From NCBI GenBank assembly GCA_017397065.1, contig JAFQKE010000002.1:1-12626 (forward strand): a stretch of DNA of 12,626 nt, in the 5' to 3' direction. The notes below the pieces were generated by a model that was not told the DNA's origin, did not search any database, and saw only the letters and a list, made by a program, of their open reading frames with translations. Positions 1 to 6,311 of the stretch are shown piece after piece. Made by a program: the position numbers and the translations under genes. Position 1 is the first letter of the stretch. The number at the start of each line of letters is the position of its first letter. Source of the stretch: Clostridia bacterium (GTDB lineage Bacteria > Bacillota_A > Clostridia > Oscillospirales > Acutalibacteraceae).

Positions 1-92
1 CCGGTAGCAGTAACTGTGTGGGCATTTGTGTTATTGGTTACTGTACCGTTAGTTGCTTTCCAATTACCGTCTGCTATTGCAATACCTGCAAG
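1..92 (-). repeat. Near-identical module DNA shared with 12366-12457
   Basis: My ungapped hand alignment of 1-92 with 12366-12457 shows 9 mismatches (about 90% identity), same orientation and same reading frame. Both encode the segment IADG.WKATNG.VTNNT followed by AHTVTAT. Confidence 0.85.
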
Positions 93-593
93 AACCTCTG
101 CACTAGCCTCTTCAAATTTAAAGTTGCTGAAGGTAAATGCAGATGTTGCGGCTGTACCGGTTTCGTTACGGAAAACAAACCAGTATGAGGTTACTTCGGG
201 GGTAATTTGAGCAGAAAATGTTGTACCACTAACTGATATAATATGCTTGCGTGTAGAATTGTTAGGTAAACCGTTGCTGAATGAAAGTGTTTCAGTGCCC
301 GGAACTACCCAAAGCTGAAAGCTTGATGTAGGGCTGGTATCAAAGGAAAAATCATAGGTTTTGCCAACCTCAAGATTTGATACCTTTGTATACATAGCAC
401 CATACTGTGTTCCTGTAAAGGCAACAGTACCTGCCGTTGTATCAGAAGTTACGGTGCCACCTGCACCCTGTGTTACATACCAATCGTTAAGATTGAATCC
501 GGGTGCATCTGCTGATGCCGAAAATGCAGGAACCGCGCAAATTGTTCCCATAATCAGCACTAACGAAAGAATGACTGATAAAAGTTTTTTCAT
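1..593 (-). CDS. Secreted modular surface protein, N-terminal part (runs off window)
   Basis: The minus frame is open from an ATG at 593 to the window edge: 197 codons, no stop. GAGGAGG lies 7 nt upstream of the ATG. Residues 1-29 form a typical signal peptide (MKKLLSVILSLVLIMG, then a hydrophobic core and a probable ASA-D cleavage site). A first B-type module covers about residues 36-160. It starts with DWYVTQGAGGTVT, has FTGTQYGAMYTKVSNL in the middle, and ends FTFSNFKF. It matches the B module of the 1531-residue protein at 9511-9891. A second module begins near residue 174 (IADGNWKATNG) and is nearly identical to one in the protein at the other window edge. The modules look like all-beta lectin/CBM-type domains (inference). 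The gene is last in the row, 46 nt after the AP-endonuclease-like gene. The role is probably cell-surface or secreted binding; the ligand and C-terminal architecture are not visible. Confidence 0.88.
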   Translation of the reverse strand, partial: MKKLLSVILSLVLIMGTICAVPAFSASADAPGFNLNDWYVTQGAGGTVTSDTTAGTVAFTGTQYGAMYTKVSNLEVGKTYDFSFDTSPTSSFQLWVVPGTETLSFSNGLPNNSTRKHIISVSGTTFSAQITPEVTSYWFVFRNETGTAATSAFTFSNFKFEEASAEVLAGIAIADGNWKATNGTVTNNTNAHTVTAT

Positions 594-600
594 AAACCAA

Positions 601-607
601 CCTCCTC
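601..607 (-). promoter_or_regulatory. Ribosome binding site GAGGAGG
   Basis: A near-perfect Shine-Dalgarno sits 7 nt before the ATG at 593. It fixes the start of the edge-truncated secreted protein, whose frame has no stop in the window. Confidence 0.85.
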
Positions 608-617
608 ATAGAATAAA

Positions 618-623
618 ATTATA
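618..623 (-). promoter_or_regulatory. Possible -10 box (TATAAT)
   Basis: A perfect TATAAT lies in the 46-nt gap upstream of the secreted protein gene. The region is AT-rich and I see no convincing -35 hexamer at 16-18 nt, so this is only a candidate. If real, it would let the secreted protein be transcribed apart from the upstream metabolic genes, with a 5' leader of under 25 nt. Confidence 0.25.
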
Positions 624-639
624 TCTAAAAAACATTGGA

Positions 640-1452
640 TTAAATTAAACTTTCCAAAAGTTCTTTAGCCATTAAAATATCTTTGAGCTGTTGTTCACCG
701 CTTATTTCACGCTCAATGGTCAAGGCTCCGTCATAACCAACTTCTTTTAATTTCTTAACAAGTGCGGGGAAATTAACCTTGCCTTCTCCAAGGGGCTTTT
801 CTTTACCTAATTCCTGACCGTTAACGGGATATACTCCATCTTTAGCGTGAATTCCTCTTACGAACTCACCAAAAACATCTAAAGCATCTACAGGATTTCC
901 CTTTCCGTATAAAATAAGGTTTGCGGGATCTAAATTGACGCCTAAATTGCCTGTTCCAACCTCCTCAATGGTACGACGAAGTGTAACGGGAGTCTCCTGA
1001 CCTGTTTCAAAGAGTAAATACTGGCCGTTGTTTTTCAGGTGCTCTGCAACGATTTTTATAGCACAAACAACCTCTTTAAATTCGGTTGAGGATGGATTTT
1101 CGGGTAAAAATCCCATATGAGTTACAACATCAGTAACGCCGATTTTTTTAGCAAAATCGCCACCTTTTTTAAGGTTTTCGATACGGGCATATCTATAGGT
1201 TGCGGGCACCAAGCCTAAGGTTAAGGGGCCCTCATAAAAATTCCAAACTGCAGGGCCTTCCCAACCGCACCAAAGGGCTGTGATTTCAATACCAAACTCC
1301 TCTTTTGCGGCATTAACGATATCTGCCATTTCATCGGTTTTTAAGGCATCATCCCATACATCAACCTGACAGGTCGAAAAGCCGTTGTCCCTAAGTTTTT
1401 TAAATTCTTCTCTTATATTTTCGCTTAATTTAACAAAAACACCCAGTTTCAT
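640..1452 (-). CDS. Sugar phosphate isomerase/epimerase-like TIM barrel (AP endonuclease family 2)
   Basis: This 270-residue protein has the xylose isomerase-like TIM-barrel fold (PF01261 type) at normal family length. Likely divalent-metal ligands are visible in the expected order: E149 (LLFETGQE), D175 (GVNLDPAN), H202 (GIHAKDG) and E247 (LTIERE). H112 (VTHMGF) is also at a usual active-site position. It has no signal peptide, so it is cytoplasmic. AAGGAG lies about 9 nt before the ATG. It follows the Gfo/Idh/MocA gene by 25 nt, which suggests that the two act on the same sugar. Relatives include inosose dehydratase/isomerase (IolE, IolI), hydroxypyruvate and ketose epimerases, and the catalytic subunit of 3-keto-C-glycoside lyases (DgpC type). 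The sequence alone does not choose between them. Fold and metal site are confident; the reaction is unknown. Confidence 0.9.
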   Translation of the reverse strand: MKLGVFVKLSENIREEFKKLRDNGFSTCQVDVWDDALKTDEMADIVNAAKEEFGIEITALWCGWEGPAVWNFYEGPLTLGLVPATYRYARIENLKKGGDFAKKIGVTDVVTHMGFLPENPSSTEFKEVVCAIKIVAEHLKNNGQYLLFETGQETPVTLRRTIEEVGTGNLGVNLDPANLILYGKGNPVDALDVFGEFVRGIHAKDGVYPVNGQELGKEKPLGEGKVNFPALVKKLKEVGYDGALTIEREISGEQQLKDILMAKELLESLI

Positions 1453-1477
1453 ATTTTAAAACTCCTTATATTATTAT

Positions 1478-2482
1478 TTATTTTTTAATCATACCGCCGG
1501 CGAGCTCAACCTCTTTAAAATCCAATTCCAAAGACTTAACAGCCTCGCAAAGCGGTGCGATGGTTACCTGCTGATTGTTTTCAACTGTATCTAAAAAGTG
1601 TTTTATTTCATTATAATATCCGCCAAGACTTGAAACGTTAATGCCCTCAACCTCACCTACGAAAGCAGGAATAATTTCAGGTTCAAACGCCTCGCCATCT
1701 TCGGGATATACTGTTAATTTTCCGTTATGTAAAACGGCGGTGGCTTTTTCAAACTTCACTCTGAATCCTGACTGGAAGGGGAAACAATCAGGATAATCCC
1801 AACAAGCCTCTAATGTAACAATAGCATCACCATAACGGTAGGTCGCAAACATCTGCTGTAAAGAGCCATCTGCCTTTCTTGTTGCGTGGGTTGAACAAAC
1901 CTCGTCGGGATCGCCGAGTAAATAACGAACATAGTCAACATCGTGAATGTGCAAATCAAGTGCTACTGCACCACTGAGATTTGGATTTTGGAACCAGTTA
2001 TCCCAACCCCAAATAACCTTTTGGCTTAATCTGTAAAACACACCCGATAAAACCTTGCCATAGGTATTGTTATCCACTACATTTTTAAGCCATACGTATT
2101 CATCCATAAAACGTACAACCTGACCGATTTGGATTTTTTTGCCTGTTATTTTTTCTGCCTCTAAAAGTTCCTCAGCCTGTTCAAGATTCAGACAAACAGG
2201 TTTTTCTAAAAATACATCGCATCCCTTTTCCATTGCTTTAATAGCATATTGCGAGTGGAGAAATGTAGGCAAACAAATATCTACAATATCTACCTCTGCA
2301 TTATTTAAAAGCTCCTCTGCTGAGGCATATATTTTTGCATTGTGATTTGTGTTTGCGGCCTCCGCTTTGCTTAAATCTAAATCGGCGATTGCTACTACAG
2401 TTGCCTGATCTTTAAGTGCCTCATAACATTTTGCGTGGAACGAGCCCATTCCTCCGCAACCAATAAGTCCTATTTTAAACAT
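1478..2482 (-). CDS. Gfo/Idh/MocA family NAD(P)-dependent sugar oxidoreductase
   Basis: The 334-residue protein has an N-terminal Rossmann fold with GCGGMG (residues 8-13), the family signature EKP (93-95, catalytic K94), and the D-x-x-x-H active-site segment ALDLHIHDVD (D176, H180). The length is normal for the family, which oxidises sugar or cyclitol hydroxyls using NAD(P). An in-frame ATG 15 nt upstream (2497) would add MEVNK, but that ATG runs into the GGAGG ribosome binding site of the ATG at 2482, so 2482 is the better start. The gene begins 17 nt after the stop of the intracellular glycosidase and is followed at 25 nt by the AP-endonuclease-like gene, so co-transcription is likely. It resembles IolG/inositol dehydrogenase-like and glucose-fructose oxidoreductase-like enzymes. 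Oxidation of a sugar C3 or of an inositol is plausible. The substrate cannot be read from the sequence. Confidence 0.93.
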   Translation of the reverse strand: MFKIGLIGCGGMGSFHAKCYEALKDQATVVAIADLDLSKAEAANTNHNAKIYASAEELLNNAEVDIVDICLPTFLHSQYAIKAMEKGCDVFLEKPVCLNLEQAEELLEAEKITGKKIQIGQVVRFMDEYVWLKNVVDNNTYGKVLSGVFYRLSQKVIWGWDNWFQNPNLSGAVALDLHIHDVDYVRYLLGDPDEVCSTHATRKADGSLQQMFATYRYGDAIVTLEACWDYPDCFPFQSGFRVKFEKATAVLHNGKLTVYPEDGEAFEPEIIPAFVGEVEGINVSSLGGYYNEIKHFLDTVENNQQVTIAPLCEAVKSLELDFKEVELAGGMIKK

Positions 2483-2490
2483 TTTATTTA

Positions 2491-2495
2491 CCTCC
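2491..2495 (-). promoter_or_regulatory. Ribosome binding site GGAGG deciding the oxidoreductase start
   Basis: GGAGG is 8 nt before the ATG at 2482 and overlaps the alternative ATG at 2497 (ATGGAGG). This supports a protein starting MFKIGLIG rather than MEVNKMFK. Confidence 0.7.
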
Positions 2496-2499
2496 ATTT

Positions 2500-4356
2500 T
2501 TAATCAGCATATGTTGTATAAACAAGCATTCCGTAAGCCGGAATTTTTCCTTTTATTATCTCTTGGGCTATATCGCAACCGCTATGTACAATTGGTTTTG
2601 CGGTTTCATCACAAATAATGGTATTGGGATCAAAGCGATATTTATATAGGTTTAAATCTAAAGGATTTTCAAATTTTAACTCAAACTCATCATCTGTATC
2701 TTTACTATTTACAACAACTATTGTAACATTGCCATCCGGCATAACATTCATTGTACAGTTGATATTATTTTCACCAAATCCTTCATAAACCTTGCTTCCC
2801 TCACCGCCCGTATAACGGCTAAGAAGTGAAAAAGCGTAGAAAGATTTATAAGGTATTAAACTGCGTGTCAGGGTTGGTGCAGTACCACAACGATGATCAC
2901 CAGCCACAAAGGAATCATCATTTGAATGGTTACTGTTGGGCCATTGTTGGTCAAAAAGAGACCACAGAAGGCTACCTGCCACGCCACTATTCATAAGAGC
3001 CACTGCCGCGTTGCAAATTTGAACACCGTGCTCTGAACGGCTATTATCTCTGCTAAACAAGGTATTATATTCATCAAAAATATAGGGCTTGCCAACAGGA
3101 GTATTATTAACACCGTTTTTGCCCCACTGATACCAATCGTAATAGGCATCAGTCTGTCCTCCTGCCGATTGACACATCCAATGCTCATAACCATCTTCGA
3201 ACTGAGGATTTCTGATTACATTTACATTGGTTCCCTCTTTATAAAGATGCATACTGTCAACATAAAGCTCACATTCGGGAAAACCTATACCATTAAAAAG
3301 TCTATCGGACATTTGTTGCCGTTTTACATCATAGAAAAAGCAAACAAAAGCCTCATCGTGCTCCCCTGAATTAAAGGTGAAGGAATATTCTTTGTATTCT
3401 TCTGTCATTTCAGCGGGATCTAACATTTTTACACTGTTAAGGGAAATTCTTGAGGTTGGTTGTCCTCCCGCCAAAACACAACTAAAGGAGGTATCAAAGG
3501 CACCAAAAAGAATATTTCCGCTTACGTGCAAAAGGTCGGTGCTTTGCAAGGCCGCCACCATTTTCATAGTGTAGTTTGTATTTTTTTCAAGCTTTACGGT
3601 TTGTACTACCCTACCGCCCGGAACTTTTGCCATAGGTGAACAAATACCCGTTCTTTTGAATTTTTGAGGAAGGTCTGCCGCTAATTGATAATAATGGGAT
3701 GAATAAATATCTAAATATTCGAAAGCGTTTTCTGCCGCCCATTTTACCATTTTGGCTACTCCCTCGCCTGCTTCATTGGGGCCCATAAGCTTAACCAAAT
3801 GACGGCGGTTATCACGCTTAAGAGCATTATGTGCCGCCTTTAATTCTTCAAGCCATAAATTATAATCATGTTGAGGTTCTGTAAATATAACTACGATTTT
3901 AACATTTGTAAAGCCGTGTACCTCTACAATTTGGTGTATTGATTCACTTACCCAATCACCATATTTTATCAGAGATTCCTCTATAGTATCTGACATAAGT
4001 GCACCATAGGTTGAGCCGCTATCACCTGTCAGGTCGCTACCCGACCACCAACCAATATTTATGGCAACGGTAATATTTCGCTCCTTCATTCTTTGAAGCC
4101 AGGCATAAAAACCCTGCATACGCTCGTTTTCCCAATTCCAGGTTTTGGTATCAGGTTCCCACGCATATGCACCATAAAATGTACGAGCAATTTTAAGCTT
4201 CATATTAGCCACACGGTCGGCTTCTGTGTCACAAAGCTCATCGCTGTAATTTCTGCCTAAAGAATCGGGCATTGATGCAAATCCGTGATAAATAGCACCG
4301 TTACCCAAAAAGTTTTCTTGTACAGGTACAGTATTTTTTATAGTTATATTCGCCAT
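2500..4356 (-). CDS. Cytoplasmic clan GH-A-type glycoside hydrolase with inserted CBM-like domain
   Basis: The 618-residue protein has a (beta/alpha)8-type barrel with both clan GH-A carboxylates in plausible places: E160 in VVIFTEPQHD (acid/base, in a TEP version of the usual NEP) and E429 in YIFDEYNT (nucleophile). It is paralogous to the lipoprotein upstream. Shared landmarks are GPN, SSHYY, LLWSLFDQQWP and a C-terminal beta domain ending YGMLVYTTY. Residues about 234-395, between SSHYY and the nucleophile, form a beta-rich insert absent from the paralog and similar to CBM4/9 jelly rolls. There is no signal peptide or lipobox (it starts MANITIKN), so it is probably cytoplasmic, which is unusual for a CBM-bearing enzyme. 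A weak AAAGGA site lies about 9 nt upstream of the ATG. GH39- or GH5-like relationships are possible but unproven. Catalytic activity is likely; the substrate is unknown. Confidence 0.85.
   Translation of the reverse strand: MANITIKNTVPVQENFLGNGAIYHGFASMPDSLGRNYSDELCDTEADRVANMKLKIARTFYGAYAWEPDTKTWNWENERMQGFYAWLQRMKERNITVAINIGWWSGSDLTGDSGSTYGALMSDTIEESLIKYGDWVSESIHQIVEVHGFTNVKIVVIFTEPQHDYNLWLEELKAAHNALKRDNRRHLVKLMGPNEAGEGVAKMVKWAAENAFEYLDIYSSHYYQLAADLPQKFKRTGICSPMAKVPGGRVVQTVKLEKNTNYTMKMVAALQSTDLLHVSGNILFGAFDTSFSCVLAGGQPTSRISLNSVKMLDPAEMTEEYKEYSFTFNSGEHDEAFVCFFYDVKRQQMSDRLFNGIGFPECELYVDSMHLYKEGTNVNVIRNPQFEDGYEHWMCQSAGGQTDAYYDWYQWGKNGVNNTPVGKPYIFDEYNTLFSRDNSRSEHGVQICNAAVALMNSGVAGSLLWSLFDQQWPNSNHSNDDSFVAGDHRCGTAPTLTRSLIPYKSFYAFSLLSRYTGGEGSKVYEGFGENNINCTMNVMPDGNVTIVVVNSKDTDDEFELKFENPLDLNLYKYRFDPNTIICDETAKPIVHSGCDIAQEIIKGKIPAYGMLVYTTYAD
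3172..3657 (-). other. CBM-like jelly-roll insert inside the glycosidase barrel
   Basis: This segment encodes residues about 234-395. Jelly-roll CBM features are VVQTVKLEKNTNYTMKM (the usual 'pG-tYt' region), YKEYSFTFNSGE, and ELYVDSMHLYKEG (the usual terminal 'yvDdv-L' strand). They are followed, not preceded, by IRNPQFEDGYEHW, the motif that normally opens a CBM4/9 domain. The paralogous enzyme lacks the whole segment and goes almost directly from SHYY to its nucleophile strand. The assignment rests on motifs only. Confidence 0.55.
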
Positions 4357-4382
4357 AATAAATTTTCCTTTGTTTTTGATTT

Positions 4383-4426
4383 AAAAATAGGCAGTCTTGA
4401 AGTCATAACATTTCAACCTTAGACTG
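4383..4426 (-). terminator. Weak hairpin with T-run between the two glycosidase genes
   Basis: In the 89-nt gap between the glycosidase genes, CAGTCT (4421-4426, minus strand) can pair with AGACTG (4392-4397), with extra pairing of TGAA to TTCA further in. A run of five T follows at 4387-4383. The stem is short and the loop long, so this may be a leaky terminator or mRNA-processing site that tunes the downstream genes, or chance. Confidence 0.3.
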
Positions 4427-4445
4427 ATATTTATAAATCCCTTTA

Positions 4446-6311
4446 TCAATACTCACAGGTTGTATAAATATATATTCCAAAAGGTTCAATTACATCGGCA
4501 AGCTTTGTACCAACATTCATAAATGTAGCGTCTGCGTCAGCAAGTCTTGCTGATGTTTTGGGCACACGCTTATCCAAAACCTCCCTATGTCTATGAAGGT
4601 TTTTGCCAAGTGCTTTATCAAAATCAATAACGAACTGAGTATCAAAAATATTGAGGCTAACAACAGTAATGGTAAAGTTACCGTCCTCAAGCTCGGTAGC
4701 ACCAATATAAACACCGGGATAATCAGAATAATCACCCGAAGAAGTAGCAATTGCCTTACCGCCATTTACAGAATTATTATATTTTGTAAATAGTCCCACT
4801 CCGTAATATGTTATGTATGGAGTTGCAGATTCAAAGAACGAGGGACAGGTACCTGTTATATGAATTCCGTTTCTGAACTCGGCGGCATTTTCAAGAGATT
4901 GTGGAAATGCCTGATCAAATGCCTGCCACATAAGAACGTTATCTACTCCCATTTGCTGTGAGCAAATAGCACTTATTACAGTTTGGTTTGCAATACTGGA
5001 AAGCTTATGTGTGTTCATTGAAACATCCTGCATTTTTGCAAACATTTCATCCTGCCAAAACTCAGCCTTATCCCAAAGACCATACTTTTTCATTACATCT
5101 CTGTATGAGGCTAAAGCACTGTAATTATAATCATAATAAACATCACTTGTAGCATCACCCGATTGGGGATAATAATGGGATGTTATAATATCAAACAGTT
5201 TGGGCTCTCTTGAAATAACATATTCAAGCAAACCTTCACCGGTTGTTATGTGACCTTGGTTAGGTCCAACGTGCTTAACTCCATTCATAACCTTCTTTTT
5301 GTCAAGCACATTACGAAGCGTTCTGCAGAAGAAAAGATACTCCTCATTAACAGGGCCGGTAGGATCATCGGGTGTTTGATAATAGTAGGAAGGTTCTGTG
5401 AAATAAAATAGATAATCTACATTATTAACGCCATTTGCTTTTAATGTTTCAAAGATTTTTGAAATATATTCACCATAACGGAGCGCAGAAACACCTATAC
5501 GCTTATAATAATCGGTCATAGTTGCATCGTTAGGGATACTGGAAAGCTGGAGCCCATAATCTTTAGGAGAAACATTGCTTTTAATCATATATTTGGTTGC
5601 AATACAATTTGAATAATTAGCCGTTTCGCCAAATCTGTCTGCTCCATTGCCGTGTAGATAATAGTCGGCACTTGAAGACGAACTTTTGCCCGAATTGGAG
5701 GGAGTATTAAAATACCAAAGATTATTAAGCATAACCTTCATACCACGACTGTTTAATGCTTTACAATAATCTATAAAATCCTTCATATATTTGGTATTAA
5801 AATCGAAATCCTGCTTTGATGCATCCCATAAAAATCTGCTTTGCAAATCGGTACGCATATTGGTAAAGCCCATATTCTCCAAGCGATCAAGTTCAATTTT
5901 AAGCATTTCATTTGTATAAACGCCGCGGCTATCCGAACCGTCTCTGAAAAAATAGTTAAAGCAGTGATAAACAGTGGCGTTCATACCCATATAGTTATTA
6001 TTTATTGCAGCACGAGAATTATAAACCTTTAAATATACAGTTTCGTCTATATCTTCTTCATACTCATCATAACTCTCATCAAAGTATTCTTCGTCGAAAT
6101 AATCTTCTTCATAATACTCCTCTTCTTCGGTATCATCCTCAAACGAATCATCATCCGGTTCGTCTGTCAACGATTCATCCGATGAAACTGTTTCTTTTGG
6201 CTTTTCGGTGCTACAGGCACCGAAAGCAAAAAGAGTGATTGAAATACAGATTATCAGGCAAAGCACCTTTAACATCTGTAATTTCGAAATTAAATTTATA
6301 ATATTACGCAC
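4446..6311 (-). CDS. Extracellular lipoprotein glycoside hydrolase, clan GH-A type
   Basis: This is a surface-anchored glycosidase of about 621 residues. It has a hydrophobic signal (LKVLCLIICISITLFAFGAC) with lipobox-like FGAC (Cys33), then a linker very rich in Asp, Glu and Tyr (about residues 46-90), then a TIM-barrel catalytic domain. Probable catalytic residues are E306 in YLFYFTEPSYY (acid/base) and E422 in FWQDEMFA (nucleophile). It ends in a beta domain (EPFGIYIYTTCEY) like its downstream paralog. The start is ambiguous. The GTG at 6311 has AAAGG 9 nt upstream and is preferred. An in-frame GTG at 6320 adds three residues but touches the ribosome binding site. An ATG at 6275 lacks any such site. 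Either GTG overlaps the 3' end of the 1531-residue gene, which implies translational coupling. It probably attacks a glycan held by the neighbouring surface proteins. The family within GH-A is not determined. Confidence 0.85.
   Translation of the reverse strand: MRNIINLISKLQMLKVLCLIICISITLFAFGACSTEKPKETVSSDESLTDEPDDDSFEDDTEEEEYYEEDYFDEEYFDESYDEYEEDIDETVYLKVYNSRAAINNNYMGMNATVYHCFNYFFRDGSDSRGVYTNEMLKIELDRLENMGFTNMRTDLQSRFLWDASKQDFDFNTKYMKDFIDYCKALNSRGMKVMLNNLWYFNTPSNSGKSSSSSADYYLHGNGADRFGETANYSNCIATKYMIKSNVSPKDYGLQLSSIPNDATMTDYYKRIGVSALRYGEYISKIFETLKANGVNNVDYLFYFTEPSYYYQTPDDPTGPVNEEYLFFCRTLRNVLDKKKVMNGVKHVGPNQGHITTGEGLLEYVISREPKLFDIITSHYYPQSGDATSDVYYDYNYSALASYRDVMKKYGLWDKAEFWQDEMFAKMQDVSMNTHKLSSIANQTVISAICSQQMGVDNVLMWQAFDQAFPQSLENAAEFRNGIHITGTCPSFFESATPYITYYGVGLFTKYNNSVNGGKAIATSSGDYSDYPGVYIGATELEDGNFTITVVSLNIFDTQFVIDFDKALGKNLHRHREVLDKRVPKTSARLADADATFMNVGTKLADVIEPFGIYIYTTCEY
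6042..6176 (-). other. Asp/Glu/Tyr-rich linker of the lipoprotein glycosidase
   Basis: About 45 residues between the lipid-anchored Cys and the catalytic domain are almost entirely Asp, Glu, Tyr, Phe and Ser (for example EDDTEEEEYYEEDYFDEEYF). This is a low-complexity, strongly negative spacer that would hold the enzyme away from the membrane. The DNA is correspondingly repetitive. Confidence 0.75.

Noticed and set aside
2482..2497. Oxidoreductase start at ATG 2497
   Set aside because: This ATG overlaps the ribosome binding site of the ATG at 2482 and adds five residues ahead of the normal Rossmann N-terminus.
5841..6238. Plus-strand open frames opposite the lipoprotein gene
   Set aside because: They are antisense to a well-supported gene, low in complexity and without family features or ribosome binding sites. 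The same applies to the other plus-strand frames at 16-210, 361-648, 2139-2345, 3169-3574, 4587-4793, 9470-9724 and 11657-11857.
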